Assembly: GCA_037138595.1 (NCBI GenBank)
Contig: JBAXIB010000012.1
Span: 1 to 64,000, forward strand
Direction of reading: 5' to 3'
Source of the DNA: UBA4742 sp037138595
Lineage (GTDB): Bacteria > Actinomycetota > Acidimicrobiia > Acidimicrobiales > Acidimicrobilacustridaceae
DNA: 64,000 nucleotides
This document shows positions 25,216 through 33,381 of the stretch, piece by piece. The notes under the pieces are model-generated. The model was not told the origin of the DNA. It ran no database searches and saw only the letters and a list, made by a program, of their open reading frames with translations. Numbering within the stretch: position 1 is the stretch's first letter; each line of letters opens with the position of its first letter. Position numbers and translations under genes: made by a program.

Positions 25216-25977
25216 TCAGTCAGCTTGTCGGGCGACGGCGTCCGCAGCGGCTTTGGCCGCTTCGGCATCGCCGAGGTAGCGGGCGTCAACCGGCAGGCCT
25301 CGCTCGACCGGCAAGAAGTCATCTCCGAGCTCGAACAACATGGGCACTCCGGTTGGCAAGTTGACCTCGGCGATATCGGCATCGGAAATGCCATCGAGGT
25401 GTTTGACTAGCGCTCTGAGGCTGTTGCCGTGGGCGGTGACGAGGACGGTTTGCCCTGACGCGAGGTCAGCAACGATGGCGTCATACCAATACGGGATCAT
25501 TCGTGTCACGACGTCGGCAAGGCATTCACTCGATGGCAAGACGTCGGGCGGAAGGTCACGATAGCGACGGTCGAACTGAGGATGACGGGGATCGTCTAGC
25601 TCGAGTGGAGGCGGCGGCACGTCGTAGCTGCGTCGCCAAATCTTGACTTGGTCGGCGCCGTACTGGTCAGTTGTCTGCTTTTTGTCCAGTCCCTCGAGTG
25701 CGCCATAGCTGCGTTCATTGAGTCGCCAACTCCGGCGAACAGGCAACCAAGTCAGCCCCATCTGGTCGAGGGCCAAATTGGCGGTTCGAATTGCTCGAAC
25801 CTGCAACGAGGTGTGGACAACGTCGGGGATGACCCCAGCCGCGGCCATCGCGATTCCGCTCGCGGTCGCTTCGCTGCGCCCCCGGTCGGTGAGATCGGCG
25901 TCGTACCACCCGGTGAATCGGTTTTCGAGATTCCAGGTGCTTTGACCGTGGCGGAGCAAAACAAGGCGGTGGCTCAT
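25216..25977 (-). CDS. gpmA: 2,3-bisphosphoglycerate-dependent phosphoglycerate mutase
   Basis: Interconverts 3- and 2-phosphoglycerate in glycolysis and gluconeogenesis. The 253-residue protein has the phospho-histidine motif VLLRHGQSTWNLENRFTGW (His10), the second active-site segment RRSWRLNERSYGALEGLDK, and the second histidine in VTAHGNSLRALVKHL. Length and layout fit GpmA. It stands alone, convergent with the winged-helix gene and divergent from the dnaK operon. A TGCCTGA/TCAGGCA inverted repeat at 25994-26017 lies just upstream of its start. Confidence 0.96.
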   Translation of the reverse strand: MSHRLVLLRHGQSTWNLENRFTGWYDADLTDRGRSEATASGIAMAAAGVIPDVVHTSLQVRAIRTANLALDQMGLTWLPVRRSWRLNERSYGALEGLDKKQTTDQYGADQVKIWRRSYDVPPPPLELDDPRHPQFDRRYRDLPPDVLPSSECLADVVTRMIPYWYDAIVADLASGQTVLVTAHGNSLRALVKHLDGISDADIAEVNLPTGVPMLFELGDDFLPVERGLPVDARYLGDAEAAKAAADAVARQAD

Positions 25978-26053
25978 AGGACCTGACCGTACTTGCCTGA
26001 CGGCGGTTGCTCAGGCAGAAACTGACGACCTCAGGAAAAAGTTTGCGCTCAGA

Positions 26054-26083
26054 GTTGATAATACTCGACTCAACTTTTATAGT
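26054..26083 (+). promoter_or_regulatory. dnaK operon promoter overlapped by a HAIR-like HspR operator
   Basis: TTGATA (26055-26060), a 17-base spacer and TATAGT (26078-26083) make a near-consensus sigma-A promoter about 94 bases before dnaK. Over it lies GTTGATA-N7-ACTCAAC (26054-26074), an imperfect form of the HspR operator HAIR (CTTGAGT-N7-ACTCAAG), with the TTGA-N11-TCAA spacing exact. HspR bound here would cover the -35 box and spacer. hspR is the fourth gene of the operon, so the loop is autoregulatory. Confidence 0.75.
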
Positions 26084-26176
26084 GGTCAGGGCACAAGGTT
26101 TGGTTCGTCGGTTGAAAGACGGCTAAACCGCCGTGTTACATGGTTATAAACACGCTCACCCATCAGGAGAATCATC

Positions 26177-28021
26177 ATGCCTAAGGCCGTTGGAATCGAC
26201 CTCGGTACCACCAATTCAGTTGTCTCAGTCCTCGAGGCTGGCGATCCAGTCGTCATTCCCAACGCTGAAGGCGCTCGGACCACCCCGTCGGTAGTCGCGT
26301 TTGCCAAGAACGGCGAAGTGCTCGTCGGCGAAGTCGCGAAGCGACAGGCGATCACCAACCCTGATCGCACCATTCGATCGGTGAAGCGACACATGGGCAC
26401 GAATTGGAAGATCGATATCGATGGCAAGGATTACACCTCGCAGGAGATCTCAGCTCGGACTCTCATGAAGCTCAAGCGCGATGCCGAGGCCTACTTGGGC
26501 GACACCGTTACCCAGGCGGTTATCACCGTGCCGGCCTACTTCGACGATGCCCAACGGACGGCAACGAAAGAGGCCGGGCAGATCGCCGGGCTCGAGGTAT
26601 TGCGCATCATCAACGAACCGACCGCCGCGGCGCTGGCCTACGGACTCGATAAAGAGGGCGAAGATCAGACGATCCTCGTCTTTGACCTCGGTGGCGGAAC
26701 CTTCGACGTGTCGGTGCTCGAAATCGGTGACGGCGTGTTCGAGGTGAAGTCAACCCACGGTGACGCCGCGCTTGGCGGCGACGACTGGGATCAGCGAGTC
26801 ATTGATTGGCTCGCCGAATCATTCAAGGGCGACCACGGCGTGGACCTCACCAAAGACAACATGGCAGTCCAGCGACTGAAGGAAGCGGCCGAAAAGGCCA
26901 AGATCGAGTTGTCGTCGGTGCAGCAAACGCAAATCAACCTGCCGTTCATCACCGCCACCAACGAAGGCCCCTTGCACCTTGATTACCAACTCAGCCGGGC
27001 CAAGTTCCAAGAACTAACCGCTGACTTGCTTGAACAGTGCAAAGGTCCGTTCGAACAGGCGATTAAAGACGCAGGCCTCGCCAAAGGTGACGTCGACCAT
27101 GTGATCTTGGTCGGCGGATCGACCCGTATGCCCGCCGTCGTTGACATGGTTACCGATTTCACTGGCAAAGAAGCCAACAAGTCCGTGAATCCCGACGAAG
27201 TTGTAGCTATTGGTGCAGCAGTTCAGGCCGGGGTGTTGAAGGGCGAAGTCAAAGACATTCTGCTGCTTGATGTCACACCGCTGTCACTCGGTATCGAAAC
27301 CAAAGGCGGGGTGATGACTCGCCTGATTGAGCGCAATACGACGATCCCCACTCGCCGCACTGAGGTGTTTACTACCGCGGAAGACAATCAGCCGTCGGTC
27401 GAGATTCACGTCCTGCAGGGTGAACGTGAGATGGCGCAATACAACAAGACCTTGGGCAAATTTCAACTGGTCGATCTTCCACCAGCGCCTCGGGGAATGC
27501 CCCAGATCGAAGTCACCTTCGACATTGACGCCAACGGCATCGTTCATGTGTCGGCCAAAGATCGCGCGACTTCCAAAGAGCAGTCGATGACAATCACCGG
27601 TCAAAGTTCGCTCGACAAAGACGCCATCAATCAGATGGTGAAAGATGCCGAAGCTCACGCGGAAGAAGACCGGCAGCGCAAAGAAGAAGCTGAGATTCGC
27701 AACAACGCTGACACCTTGGTGTACCAAACCGAGAAGCTGCTCAAAGAACAGGGCGACAAAATCTCGGGCGATGAGCGTAAGTCAGTCGAAGACAAACTGG
27801 CTGATCTCAAAACGGCGATCGCCGGTGACGATCTCGAATCGATCAAGACGACAACTGAATCGCTGATGACCGCAAGCCAAGAGTTCACCCAGAAGTTGTA
27901 TGAGCAAGCTGCTCAGGCAGATGCTGCAGGTGGATCCGCGGCTGGTGGCACGAGCGCGGCACCAGACGATGACGAAGTTGTCGATGCCGAGATCGTCGAA
28001 GACGATGAGGCGGCAAACTGA
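26177..28021 (+). CDS. dnaK: Chaperone DnaK (Hsp70)
   Basis: ATP-driven cytosolic chaperone that folds and protects proteins with DnaJ and GrpE. The 614-residue protein starts MPKAVGIDLGTTNSVVSVLE, has the phosphate-2 motif FDLGGGTFDVSVLE, the adenosine motif VGGSTRMPAV, the linker DILLLDVTPLSLGIET, a substrate-binding domain and a helical lid ending in the DDDEVVDAEIVEDDE tail. CAGGAGAATCATC precedes ATG 26177. First gene of dnaK-grpE-dnaJ-hspR, controlled by the promoter/HAIR site upstream. Confidence 0.98.
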   Translation: MPKAVGIDLGTTNSVVSVLEAGDPVVIPNAEGARTTPSVVAFAKNGEVLVGEVAKRQAITNPDRTIRSVKRHMGTNWKIDIDGKDYTSQEISARTLMKLKRDAEAYLGDTVTQAVITVPAYFDDAQRTATKEAGQIAGLEVLRIINEPTAAALAYGLDKEGEDQTILVFDLGGGTFDVSVLEIGDGVFEVKSTHGDAALGGDDWDQRVIDWLAESFKGDHGVDLTKDNMAVQRLKEAAEKAKIELSSVQQTQINLPFITATNEGPLHLDYQLSRAKFQELTADLLEQCKGPFEQAIKDAGLAKGDVDHVILVGGSTRMPAVVDMVTDFTGKEANKSVNPDEVVAIGAAVQAGVLKGEVKDILLLDVTPLSLGIETKGGVMTRLIERNTTIPTRRTEVFTTAEDNQPSVEIHVLQGEREMAQYNKTLGKFQLVDLPPAPRGMPQIEVTFDIDANGIVHVSAKDRATSKEQSMTITGQSSLDKDAINQMVKDAEAHAEEDRQRKEEAEIRNNADTLVYQTEKLLKEQGDKISGDERKSVEDKLADLKTAIAGDDLESIKTTTESLMTASQEFTQKLYEQAAQADAAGGSAAGGTSAAPDDDEVVDAEIVEDDEAAN

Positions 28022-28023
28022 CG

Positions 28024-28590
28024 ATGTCGGACCACACTCAGCCTGGCGACGAAGGGGCCCCGGACTTCAGGGGTCCCTTCGATGCCACCGAGGCCTCGGT
28101 CGATGATGTGTTCGCTGCAATCGATGAAGCGTTCCTCGTAGACGACGCGGCCGAAAGCAATGAACACGTTCCCGAAGCTGACCTTTCAGTCGAAGCGCAG
28201 CGGGACGATTACCTTGATGCCTTACAGCGAGTGAAGGCCGAGTTCGACAATTACAAAAAGCGGACGGCGAAAGAAGCCGTCGAGACACGGGAGCGCGCCG
28301 CGGAGTCGCTGGTGAAGGAACTCCTTCCGGTGCTCGATGCTTGCGACGCCGCGCTATTGCACGACGCGGCAGATGTGGGGCCCATTTCAAAGATGTTGTT
28401 GGAAAGTCTGCAACGTGAGGGTCTCGAAGCAATGGTGCCCGAGAGTCAGCCTTTCGATCCAGAACTCCACGAGGCAGTGATGCATGAAGCTGGCGACGGT
28501 GGCGAGAGCATTGTCGTCGAGAGTCTGCGCACCGGTTATCTCTGGAAGGGTCGCGTGCTGCGGCCAGCCATGGTCAAGGTGCGGGGTTGA
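28024..28590 (+). CDS. grpE: Nucleotide exchange factor GrpE
   Basis: GrpE releases ADP from DnaK. The 188-residue protein has an acidic N-terminus, a long helix with QRDDYLDALQRVKAEFDNYKKRTAKEA, and the C-terminal beta domain with LEAMVPESQPFDPELHEAVMHEAG and TGYLWKGRVLRPAMVKV. ATG 28024 lies three bases after the dnaK stop codon, so the genes are tightly coupled. Confidence 0.97.
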   Translation: MSDHTQPGDEGAPDFRGPFDATEASVDDVFAAIDEAFLVDDAAESNEHVPEADLSVEAQRDDYLDALQRVKAEFDNYKKRTAKEAVETRERAAESLVKELLPVLDACDAALLHDAADVGPISKMLLESLQREGLEAMVPESQPFDPELHEAVMHEAGDGGESIVVESLRTGYLWKGRVLRPAMVKVRG

Positions 28591-28628
28591 CCCGCCGGTT
28601 GAGCGCGCGACGAAACGAGGCATAGCCA

Positions 28629-29774
28629 GTGGCGGCGCAACGGGAATGGTTCGAAAAGGACTACTACAAGGTGCTTGGCGTCACGGATACCGTGACTGCT
28701 AAGGAACTCACCCGCGCCTATCGCAAACTTGCACGTGAGTTGCATCCCGATGCCAACCCCGACAATCCGGAGTCCGAAGAACGATTCAAAGAAGTTGCCG
28801 CCGCTTATGACGTCCTTGGCGACGAAACGAAGCGCAAAGAATATGACGAGGTGCGCGCACTGGGCCCCATGGGTGGTCCTGGCGGAGCCGGCGGATTCTC
28901 TGGCGGATTTCCCGGCGGTGGCGCTGGTGGTTCCGGCTACGCGTCAGGTGATATCAACGACTTGCTCGGCGGTCTGTTCAATCGTGGCGGCGGGCGCCGC
29001 GCATCTTCTGGTTCATCGCGAGGTCCAGGTCCCCAGCGCGGCGGAGATCTCGAAACCGAACTTCACCTGACCTTTCGTGATGCTGTTCACGGCGTCGAGA
29101 CCAGCGTCAATCTGACCTCTGAGGTCCCGTGCGCAACGTGTCATGGATCAGGAGCGAAACCGGGAACGACTCCGTTGACGTGCCAGGGCTGCGGTGGCCG
29201 GGGTGTGCTTGATGACAATCAAGGATTCTTTTCGTTCAGCGCCCCATGTCCCGAGTGCTCTGGAACCGGAACAATTGTGACCGAGCCGTGTCCGAACTGT
29301 CGAGGGCGCGGACTCGAGGCAAAGCGCCGCCAAGTCAAAGTGCGCATCCCGGCTGGCGTGAAGAATCGCCAACGTATCCGGTTGAAGGGCCGGGGTGGAT
29401 CGGGTCGCAACGGAGGGCCCGCCGGTGATCTCTATGTCATCACTGGTGTAGCGCCTGACCCATTATTTGGCCGAGATGGGGTCAACCTCACTGTGCATGT
29501 TCCCATCACGTTTTCTGAAGCGGCCTCGGGTGCCAAAGTTCGAGTGCCAACCCTCGATGGTCCGCCGGTCACGTTGAAACTTCCGGCAGGAACCAATTCG
29601 GGCAAGGTCTTGCGGGTCAAAGGAAAAGGGGTTCCGACCGCAAAACACACCGGTGACCTGTTGGTTACCGTCGAGGTCGCAATTCCGCAGTCGATGTCGA
29701 AAGAACAACGCCAAGCAGTCGAGGCGCTCGCCAGCGCATTCCCCGATTCGCCTCGAGATCACTTGGGCGTGTGA
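28629..29774 (+). CDS. dnaJ: Chaperone DnaJ (Hsp40)
   Basis: DnaJ delivers substrates to DnaK and triggers ATP hydrolysis. The 381-residue protein has a J domain with HPD at 39-41, a Gly/Phe-rich linker (about 78-125), four zinc-binding repeats between about 168 and 228 (CATCHGSG, CQGCGGRG, CPECSGTG, CPNCRGRG) and a C-terminal peptide-binding domain. GTG 28629 is the start. It is a full-length type I DnaJ. Confidence 0.97.
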   Translation: MAAQREWFEKDYYKVLGVTDTVTAKELTRAYRKLARELHPDANPDNPESEERFKEVAAAYDVLGDETKRKEYDEVRALGPMGGPGGAGGFSGGFPGGGAGGSGYASGDINDLLGGLFNRGGGRRASSGSSRGPGPQRGGDLETELHLTFRDAVHGVETSVNLTSEVPCATCHGSGAKPGTTPLTCQGCGGRGVLDDNQGFFSFSAPCPECSGTGTIVTEPCPNCRGRGLEAKRRQVKVRIPAGVKNRQRIRLKGRGGSGRNGGPAGDLYVITGVAPDPLFGRDGVNLTVHVPITFSEAASGAKVRVPTLDGPPVTLKLPAGTNSGKVLRVKGKGVPTAKHTGDLLVTVEVAIPQSMSKEQRQAVEALASAFPDSPRDHLGV

Positions 29775-29799
29775 GGTGCATCCGATGACTTCGCTTAAT

Positions 29800-29820
29800 C
29801 CCACCTCTACGCGAGGTGGG
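29800..29820 (+). promoter_or_regulatory. Hairpin that buries the hspR ribosome binding site
   Basis: CCCACCTC (29800-29807) pairs perfectly with GAGGTGGG (29813-29820) around the loop TACGC. The 3' arm is itself the Shine-Dalgarno of hspR: GAGGTG ends 7 bases before ATG 29826. In the closed form the site is fully paired, so hspR translation should be low until the stem opens. No T tract follows, so it is unlikely to be an intrinsic terminator. Confidence 0.6.
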
Positions 29821-29825
29821 CGAAA

Positions 29826-30221
29826 ATGACCGTCGAGTCGCGGGTCAGCGCGGTATACATCATCTCGGTTGCCGCCGAACTTGCCGGTGTGCATCCGCAA
29901 ACTCTTCGGATCTATGAACGTAAAGGTTTGCTCGAACCGGCGCGTACTGGTGGCGGAAGCCGCCGATATAGCGATGCCGACATCAATCTCTTGCGACGAA
30001 TTCAAGAACTTACCGACGTCGGGCTCAACTTGGCTGGCGTGAAAATGGTTCTTGAGCTTGAAGCCGAAAATGAGCGGCTTCGAGCCGAAGTGGCGCAAGC
30101 GCACAGCGATCAACATGACGCGGTTGAGCAAACACACCGTGTCTATCGACGCGAACTGGTGCCGCTTCGTCAGGCCGTCACGTTGTTCGGGCGAACCAGC
30201 TCGATTTTCGATCAGCAGTAA
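29826..30221 (+). CDS. hspR: Heat-shock repressor HspR (MerR family)
   Basis: HspR represses the dnaK operon and, in some actinobacteria, clpB by binding HAIR sites, with DnaK as co-repressor. The 131-residue protein has the MerR winged helix (YIISVAAELAGVHPQTLRIYERKGLLEPARTGGGSRRYS, then ADINLLRRIQELTDVGLNLAGVKMVLELE) and a coiled-coil tail. The C-terminus after about 110 (VPLRQAVTLFGRTSSIFDQQ) is short, as in HspR and not as in ligand-sensing MerR proteins. The only ribosome binding site seen is inside the hairpin upstream. Confidence 0.93.
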   Translation: MTVESRVSAVYIISVAAELAGVHPQTLRIYERKGLLEPARTGGGSRRYSDADINLLRRIQELTDVGLNLAGVKMVLELEAENERLRAEVAQAHSDQHDAVEQTHRVYRRELVPLRQAVTLFGRTSSIFDQQ

Positions 30222-30248
30222 CGAACCGAAGCGACCGCGTCGATGGAT

Positions 30249-31232
30249 TCAGATTTTGAATGACAGACTGAGTGCGAAATCGCCAGCAGGATCAGTCATC
30301 CATTTTTCGACCATCAGCCCAGCGTTGCTTAACTCAACTTCAACCTGATCTCGTCGGAACTTGGTGCTGACTTCGGTTCGCATTTCCTCATCACGGGCAA
30401 AGTGCACAACGAGATCTAGTGCCCTGACATGGACCTGCTGAGCTACGAGCGACCGAAGCTTCATCTCGATCCAACTGTGCTCTTGGTCAAACCATGCACG
30501 ATGTTCAAACTGGCTGAGGTCGAAGTCGGCGTCGAGTTCACGGTTCACAACGGCTAACACGTTGCGATTGAAATCGGCAGTGATCCCGCCGACATCGTTG
30601 TAGGCGGCCTCAAGTCGATCGATGTCCTTCACCAAGTCGGTTCCGAGCAACAAGGTGTCACCAACAGACATGGTTGACGCGAGCTCAGCGAAAAAGCTGG
30701 TGCGCTCAGCGGGTATGAAGTTGCCGATGGTGCCGCCCAAGAACACAATCATCCGACGCCCATTTTTAGGTATTGCGCTGAGGTGGCGTTCGAAATCACC
30801 TACGACCGCGTGCACTTCGATGTCGGGATAGGCAACGTGAATATCGTGGATCGACGAGCGAAGTGTCGGTTCATTGATCTCGAATGGACTGAAACGCCGA
30901 AGTTGTCCAGATTCGGAAAGCGCATTAAGGAGCACTCGGGTTTTGTCGGTCGAACCCGAACCGAGCTCTACCATTGTGTCAGCGCCACTCGTTATCGCGA
31001 TCGCCCGAGCGTGTGCGTGCAAAATCGATCGTTCTGCCTCGGTCGGGTAGTACTCGGAAAGGCGGGTGATCTGATCGAACAGCGCGCACCCCTGCTCGTC
31101 GTAAAACCATTTCGGCGGCAATGCCTTGGGGATGGCGAGCAAACCTCGGCGAACGTCTGAGCGAAGTGCGTCGTCGAGGTCGCTCGGTCCTAGTGGAACG
31201 TCGATGGTGATCGGTGAGTGTTGAGCGTTCAT
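30249..31232 (-). CDS. egtD: L-histidine N-alpha-methyltransferase
   Basis: EgtD makes hercynine by adding three methyl groups from SAM to histidine, the first committed step of ergothioneine synthesis. The 327-residue protein has PPKWFYDEQGCALFDQITRLSEYYPTEAE, the SAM-binding VELGSGSTDKTRVLL, VGDFERHL, FLGGTIGNF and the C-terminal EVSTKFRR. ATG 31232 is 17 bases after the egtC stop; a longer frame to 31319 would overlap egtC. Last gene of egtA-egtB-egtC-egtD, and convergent with hspR. Confidence 0.95.
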   Translation of the reverse strand: MNAQHSPITIDVPLGPSDLDDALRSDVRRGLLAIPKALPPKWFYDEQGCALFDQITRLSEYYPTEAERSILHAHARAIAITSGADTMVELGSGSTDKTRVLLNALSESGQLRRFSPFEINEPTLRSSIHDIHVAYPDIEVHAVVGDFERHLSAIPKNGRRMIVFLGGTIGNFIPAERTSFFAELASTMSVGDTLLLGTDLVKDIDRLEAAYNDVGGITADFNRNVLAVVNRELDADFDLSQFEHRAWFDQEHSWIEMKLRSLVAQQVHVRALDLVVHFARDEEMRTEVSTKFRRDQVEVELSNAGLMVEKWMTDPAGDFALSLSFKI

Positions 31233-31249
31233 GAAAGTTTCTGAAGCAA

Positions 31250-31996
31250 TCAGATGGTTGAGAAATCGATTCCTGCGGAATCGATGGTGAGCAAGGTGCG
31301 GTCGTTCACGGGTATCCAACCGGGGCCATCATCGTAGGGTTCAGATGCAAGTTCGGTGGTTCGGCCTTCACCGTTGGATTCCGAGCGCAGGTAGAGCGAA
31401 TTATTTCGCCGCGCCGCGAACAACTGGTTTCCGTTGGTGAGCAGCACTGCGTATCGTCCACCTTCGTCGGCAAGGGGCGTGATGATGTGGCGCAATGCGT
31501 CCGGCACTGACAGACCGGCATCGATGTGGTCGAGCACCAATGCGAAGACGACCTCACTATCGGCATCACCAGCGAGGGATTCTTGGCGAGCGGGGCTCAC
31601 CGATGCGATGAGTTCTTCGCGTCGGCCTTGCCGATAGCGGTCGACAAAACCATTGTGCGCAAACAGCCACGGCCCAGAAACAAACGGTGCATTTCCAGCG
31701 ACTTCGGTCGGTGAACCAGGCGACTTCAACCGAACATGGGCCAGAAAACGCGCCGAAACCAATCCATCGACATCGCGGCAACCGTCATGATCATCGACCA
31801 TCGAGGTGGCTGATCGGTAACGAAATGGATTGTCAATGCCGTCGATGTACCAACCGACCCCCCAACCGTCAGGGTTGCTGGTCCCACTGGATTGTTCACG
31901 CGCATCGGTGCATTGGCGCAGGAGCGAGTGCGCGCTGTTGATGAGTGGATCAGCCATCAACGTAGGCGGGCCCCAGTACGCCATCATGCGACACAT
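31250..31996 (-). CDS. egtC: Gamma-glutamyl hercynylcysteine sulfoxide amidohydrolase
   Basis: EgtC removes glutamate from the EgtB product. The 248-residue class II glutamine-amidotransferase-like protein begins MCRMMAYWG with Cys2 as the nucleophile, and has SSGTSNPDGWGVGWY, FLAHVRLKSPGSPTEVAGNAPFVSGPWLFAHNGFV and GDADSEVVFALVL. ATG 31996 is 2 bases after the egtB stop. The small Gln amidotransferase fold and its place in the operon make the call firm. Confidence 0.94.
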   Translation of the reverse strand: MCRMMAYWGPPTLMADPLINSAHSLLRQCTDAREQSSGTSNPDGWGVGWYIDGIDNPFRYRSATSMVDDHDGCRDVDGLVSARFLAHVRLKSPGSPTEVAGNAPFVSGPWLFAHNGFVDRYRQGRREELIASVSPARQESLAGDADSEVVFALVLDHIDAGLSVPDALRHIITPLADEGGRYAVLLTNGNQLFAARRNNSLYLRSESNGEGRTTELASEPYDDGPGWIPVNDRTLLTIDSAGIDFSTI

Positions 31997-31998
31997 GG

Positions 31999-33381
31999 TC
32001 AGGCGTCCTGCGCGCAACGAAACCCGGCGAAAATGTGTCGCCGAATCGGGTAGTCCCAATTGCGGAACGTGCCCCGCAAGGTGATGGGGTCGCTGGCCCA
32101 TGATCCGCCGCGAAGCACTTTGTATTCGTCCCCGAAAAAAACTTCGGAGTACTCGCGATAGGGCCACGCTTCGAATCCGGGATACGGCAAAAAGTTTGAA
32201 GAGGTCCACTCCCAAACGTCGCCGATCATGGCCAGACATCCCCAGGGACTAACCCCATCTGGATGGGCGGTCACGGGGTCAGGTCCGGGTTTGCGGGCTG
32301 ACACGTTGGCGCGAGATTCGGCGATGTTCTCGTTGCCCCACGGCCACAACTGTTGACCCGACGTGGGACTGCAGGTCGCTGCTTTTTCCCATTCTGCTTC
32401 GGTCGGTAGTCGCTTTCCGGCCCATCGAGCGAACGCGTCGGCTTCATACCAACAAACGTGTTGAACTGGTTCGTCAAGCAGTTGCTCAAGGTCGAGGCGC
32501 GATCCGAAACGCAGAACAGACCAGTCGTCATGGCCTTCGCGGTGCCAAAACTGCGGGTGAGAAAGCGCTTCGTCGACGCGCCACTCCCATCCATCTTGGG
32601 TCCAATATGAAGCGCTGCTGTAGCCGCCGTCATCGATGAACTCGAGATAGGCCCGGTTGGTGACGGGGGTGGTGTCAATCAAAAATGTATCGAGTTCGAC
32701 GGTGTGGGCCGCTCCTTCGTTGTCGTAAGCCCACGGCGCACTGTCGGCGCCCATAGTGAACGCACCACCGTCCACGCGCTGCATTGCGGGCAACGAAGAT
32801 TGTGCTTGGGTGGAAGTTGGAGCAGCATCGGTTTTGGGATCGGGTTGAGCCCCGACGCGGGCATTGAGTTGTTGGCTGGCAAATGGCCATGTTGCGCGAT
32901 CGCCGCGCAGTTGGTGAGTAGCGAGCATGGTTTCGCCATGTTGATGCTCGTGCTGGAGTATCAATCCGATCACGAATCCGTGTTCCGCGAGGCGAGAAGG
33001 CGGGTGAGAAAAGTCGATCTGCGTAAGTAATTCGATGGCCGCATCGTGAACTTGAGCGAGATAGGCGCGGGTCTCGTCGGGTCCCAGAATCGGCAGCGTC
33101 GATCGCGTCGAACGCGGATGGTCAAACGCGTCGTAAAGATTGTCAAAGGCGGGATTGCTCGCCGATTGCCCGCCGAGCTCGCGTAACAACCACAGTTCTT
33201 CGTAGTTGGCAATGTGCGCGGCGTCCCAAATGAGCGGTGACATCAACGGGGAAACCTGTTCGAGTAGCTCAGCATCGGACAAGTCATCGATCAGCATCAG
33301 CGTGCGAGCGCGAGCGCGTTCGAGTTCACCTACGAGTTGATCAATGTCGATGGGGTTTGTGCCCGATGGGATCGCAGTCAT
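31999..33381 (-). CDS. egtB: Hercynine oxygenase (sulfoxide synthase)
   Basis: EgtB is the mononuclear iron enzyme that joins hercynine and gamma-glutamylcysteine with O2. The 460-residue protein has an N-terminal DinB-like domain with the iron ligands His56 (DAAHIANYE) and His144/His148 (HEHQHGE), and a C-terminal FGE-sulfatase domain (RVDGGAFTMGAD, PVTNRAYLEFIDDGGY, RLPTEAEWEKA, SWASDPITLRGTFRNWD...GFRCA). The gamma-glutamylcysteine type agrees with egtA and egtC beside it. ATG 33381 overlaps the egtA stop (ATGA). Confidence 0.95.
   Translation of the reverse strand: MTAIPSGTNPIDIDQLVGELERARARTLMLIDDLSDAELLEQVSPLMSPLIWDAAHIANYEELWLLRELGGQSASNPAFDNLYDAFDHPRSTRSTLPILGPDETRAYLAQVHDAAIELLTQIDFSHPPSRLAEHGFVIGLILQHEHQHGETMLATHQLRGDRATWPFASQQLNARVGAQPDPKTDAAPTSTQAQSSLPAMQRVDGGAFTMGADSAPWAYDNEGAAHTVELDTFLIDTTPVTNRAYLEFIDDGGYSSASYWTQDGWEWRVDEALSHPQFWHREGHDDWSVLRFGSRLDLEQLLDEPVQHVCWYEADAFARWAGKRLPTEAEWEKAATCSPTSGQQLWPWGNENIAESRANVSARKPGPDPVTAHPDGVSPWGCLAMIGDVWEWTSSNFLPYPGFEAWPYREYSEVFFGDEYKVLRGGSWASDPITLRGTFRNWDYPIRRHIFAGFRCAQDA

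Noticed and set aside
29800..29820. The dnaJ-hspR hairpin as an intrinsic terminator
   Set aside because: It is followed by CGAAAATG with no T-run, and its 3' arm is the only ribosome binding site for hspR.
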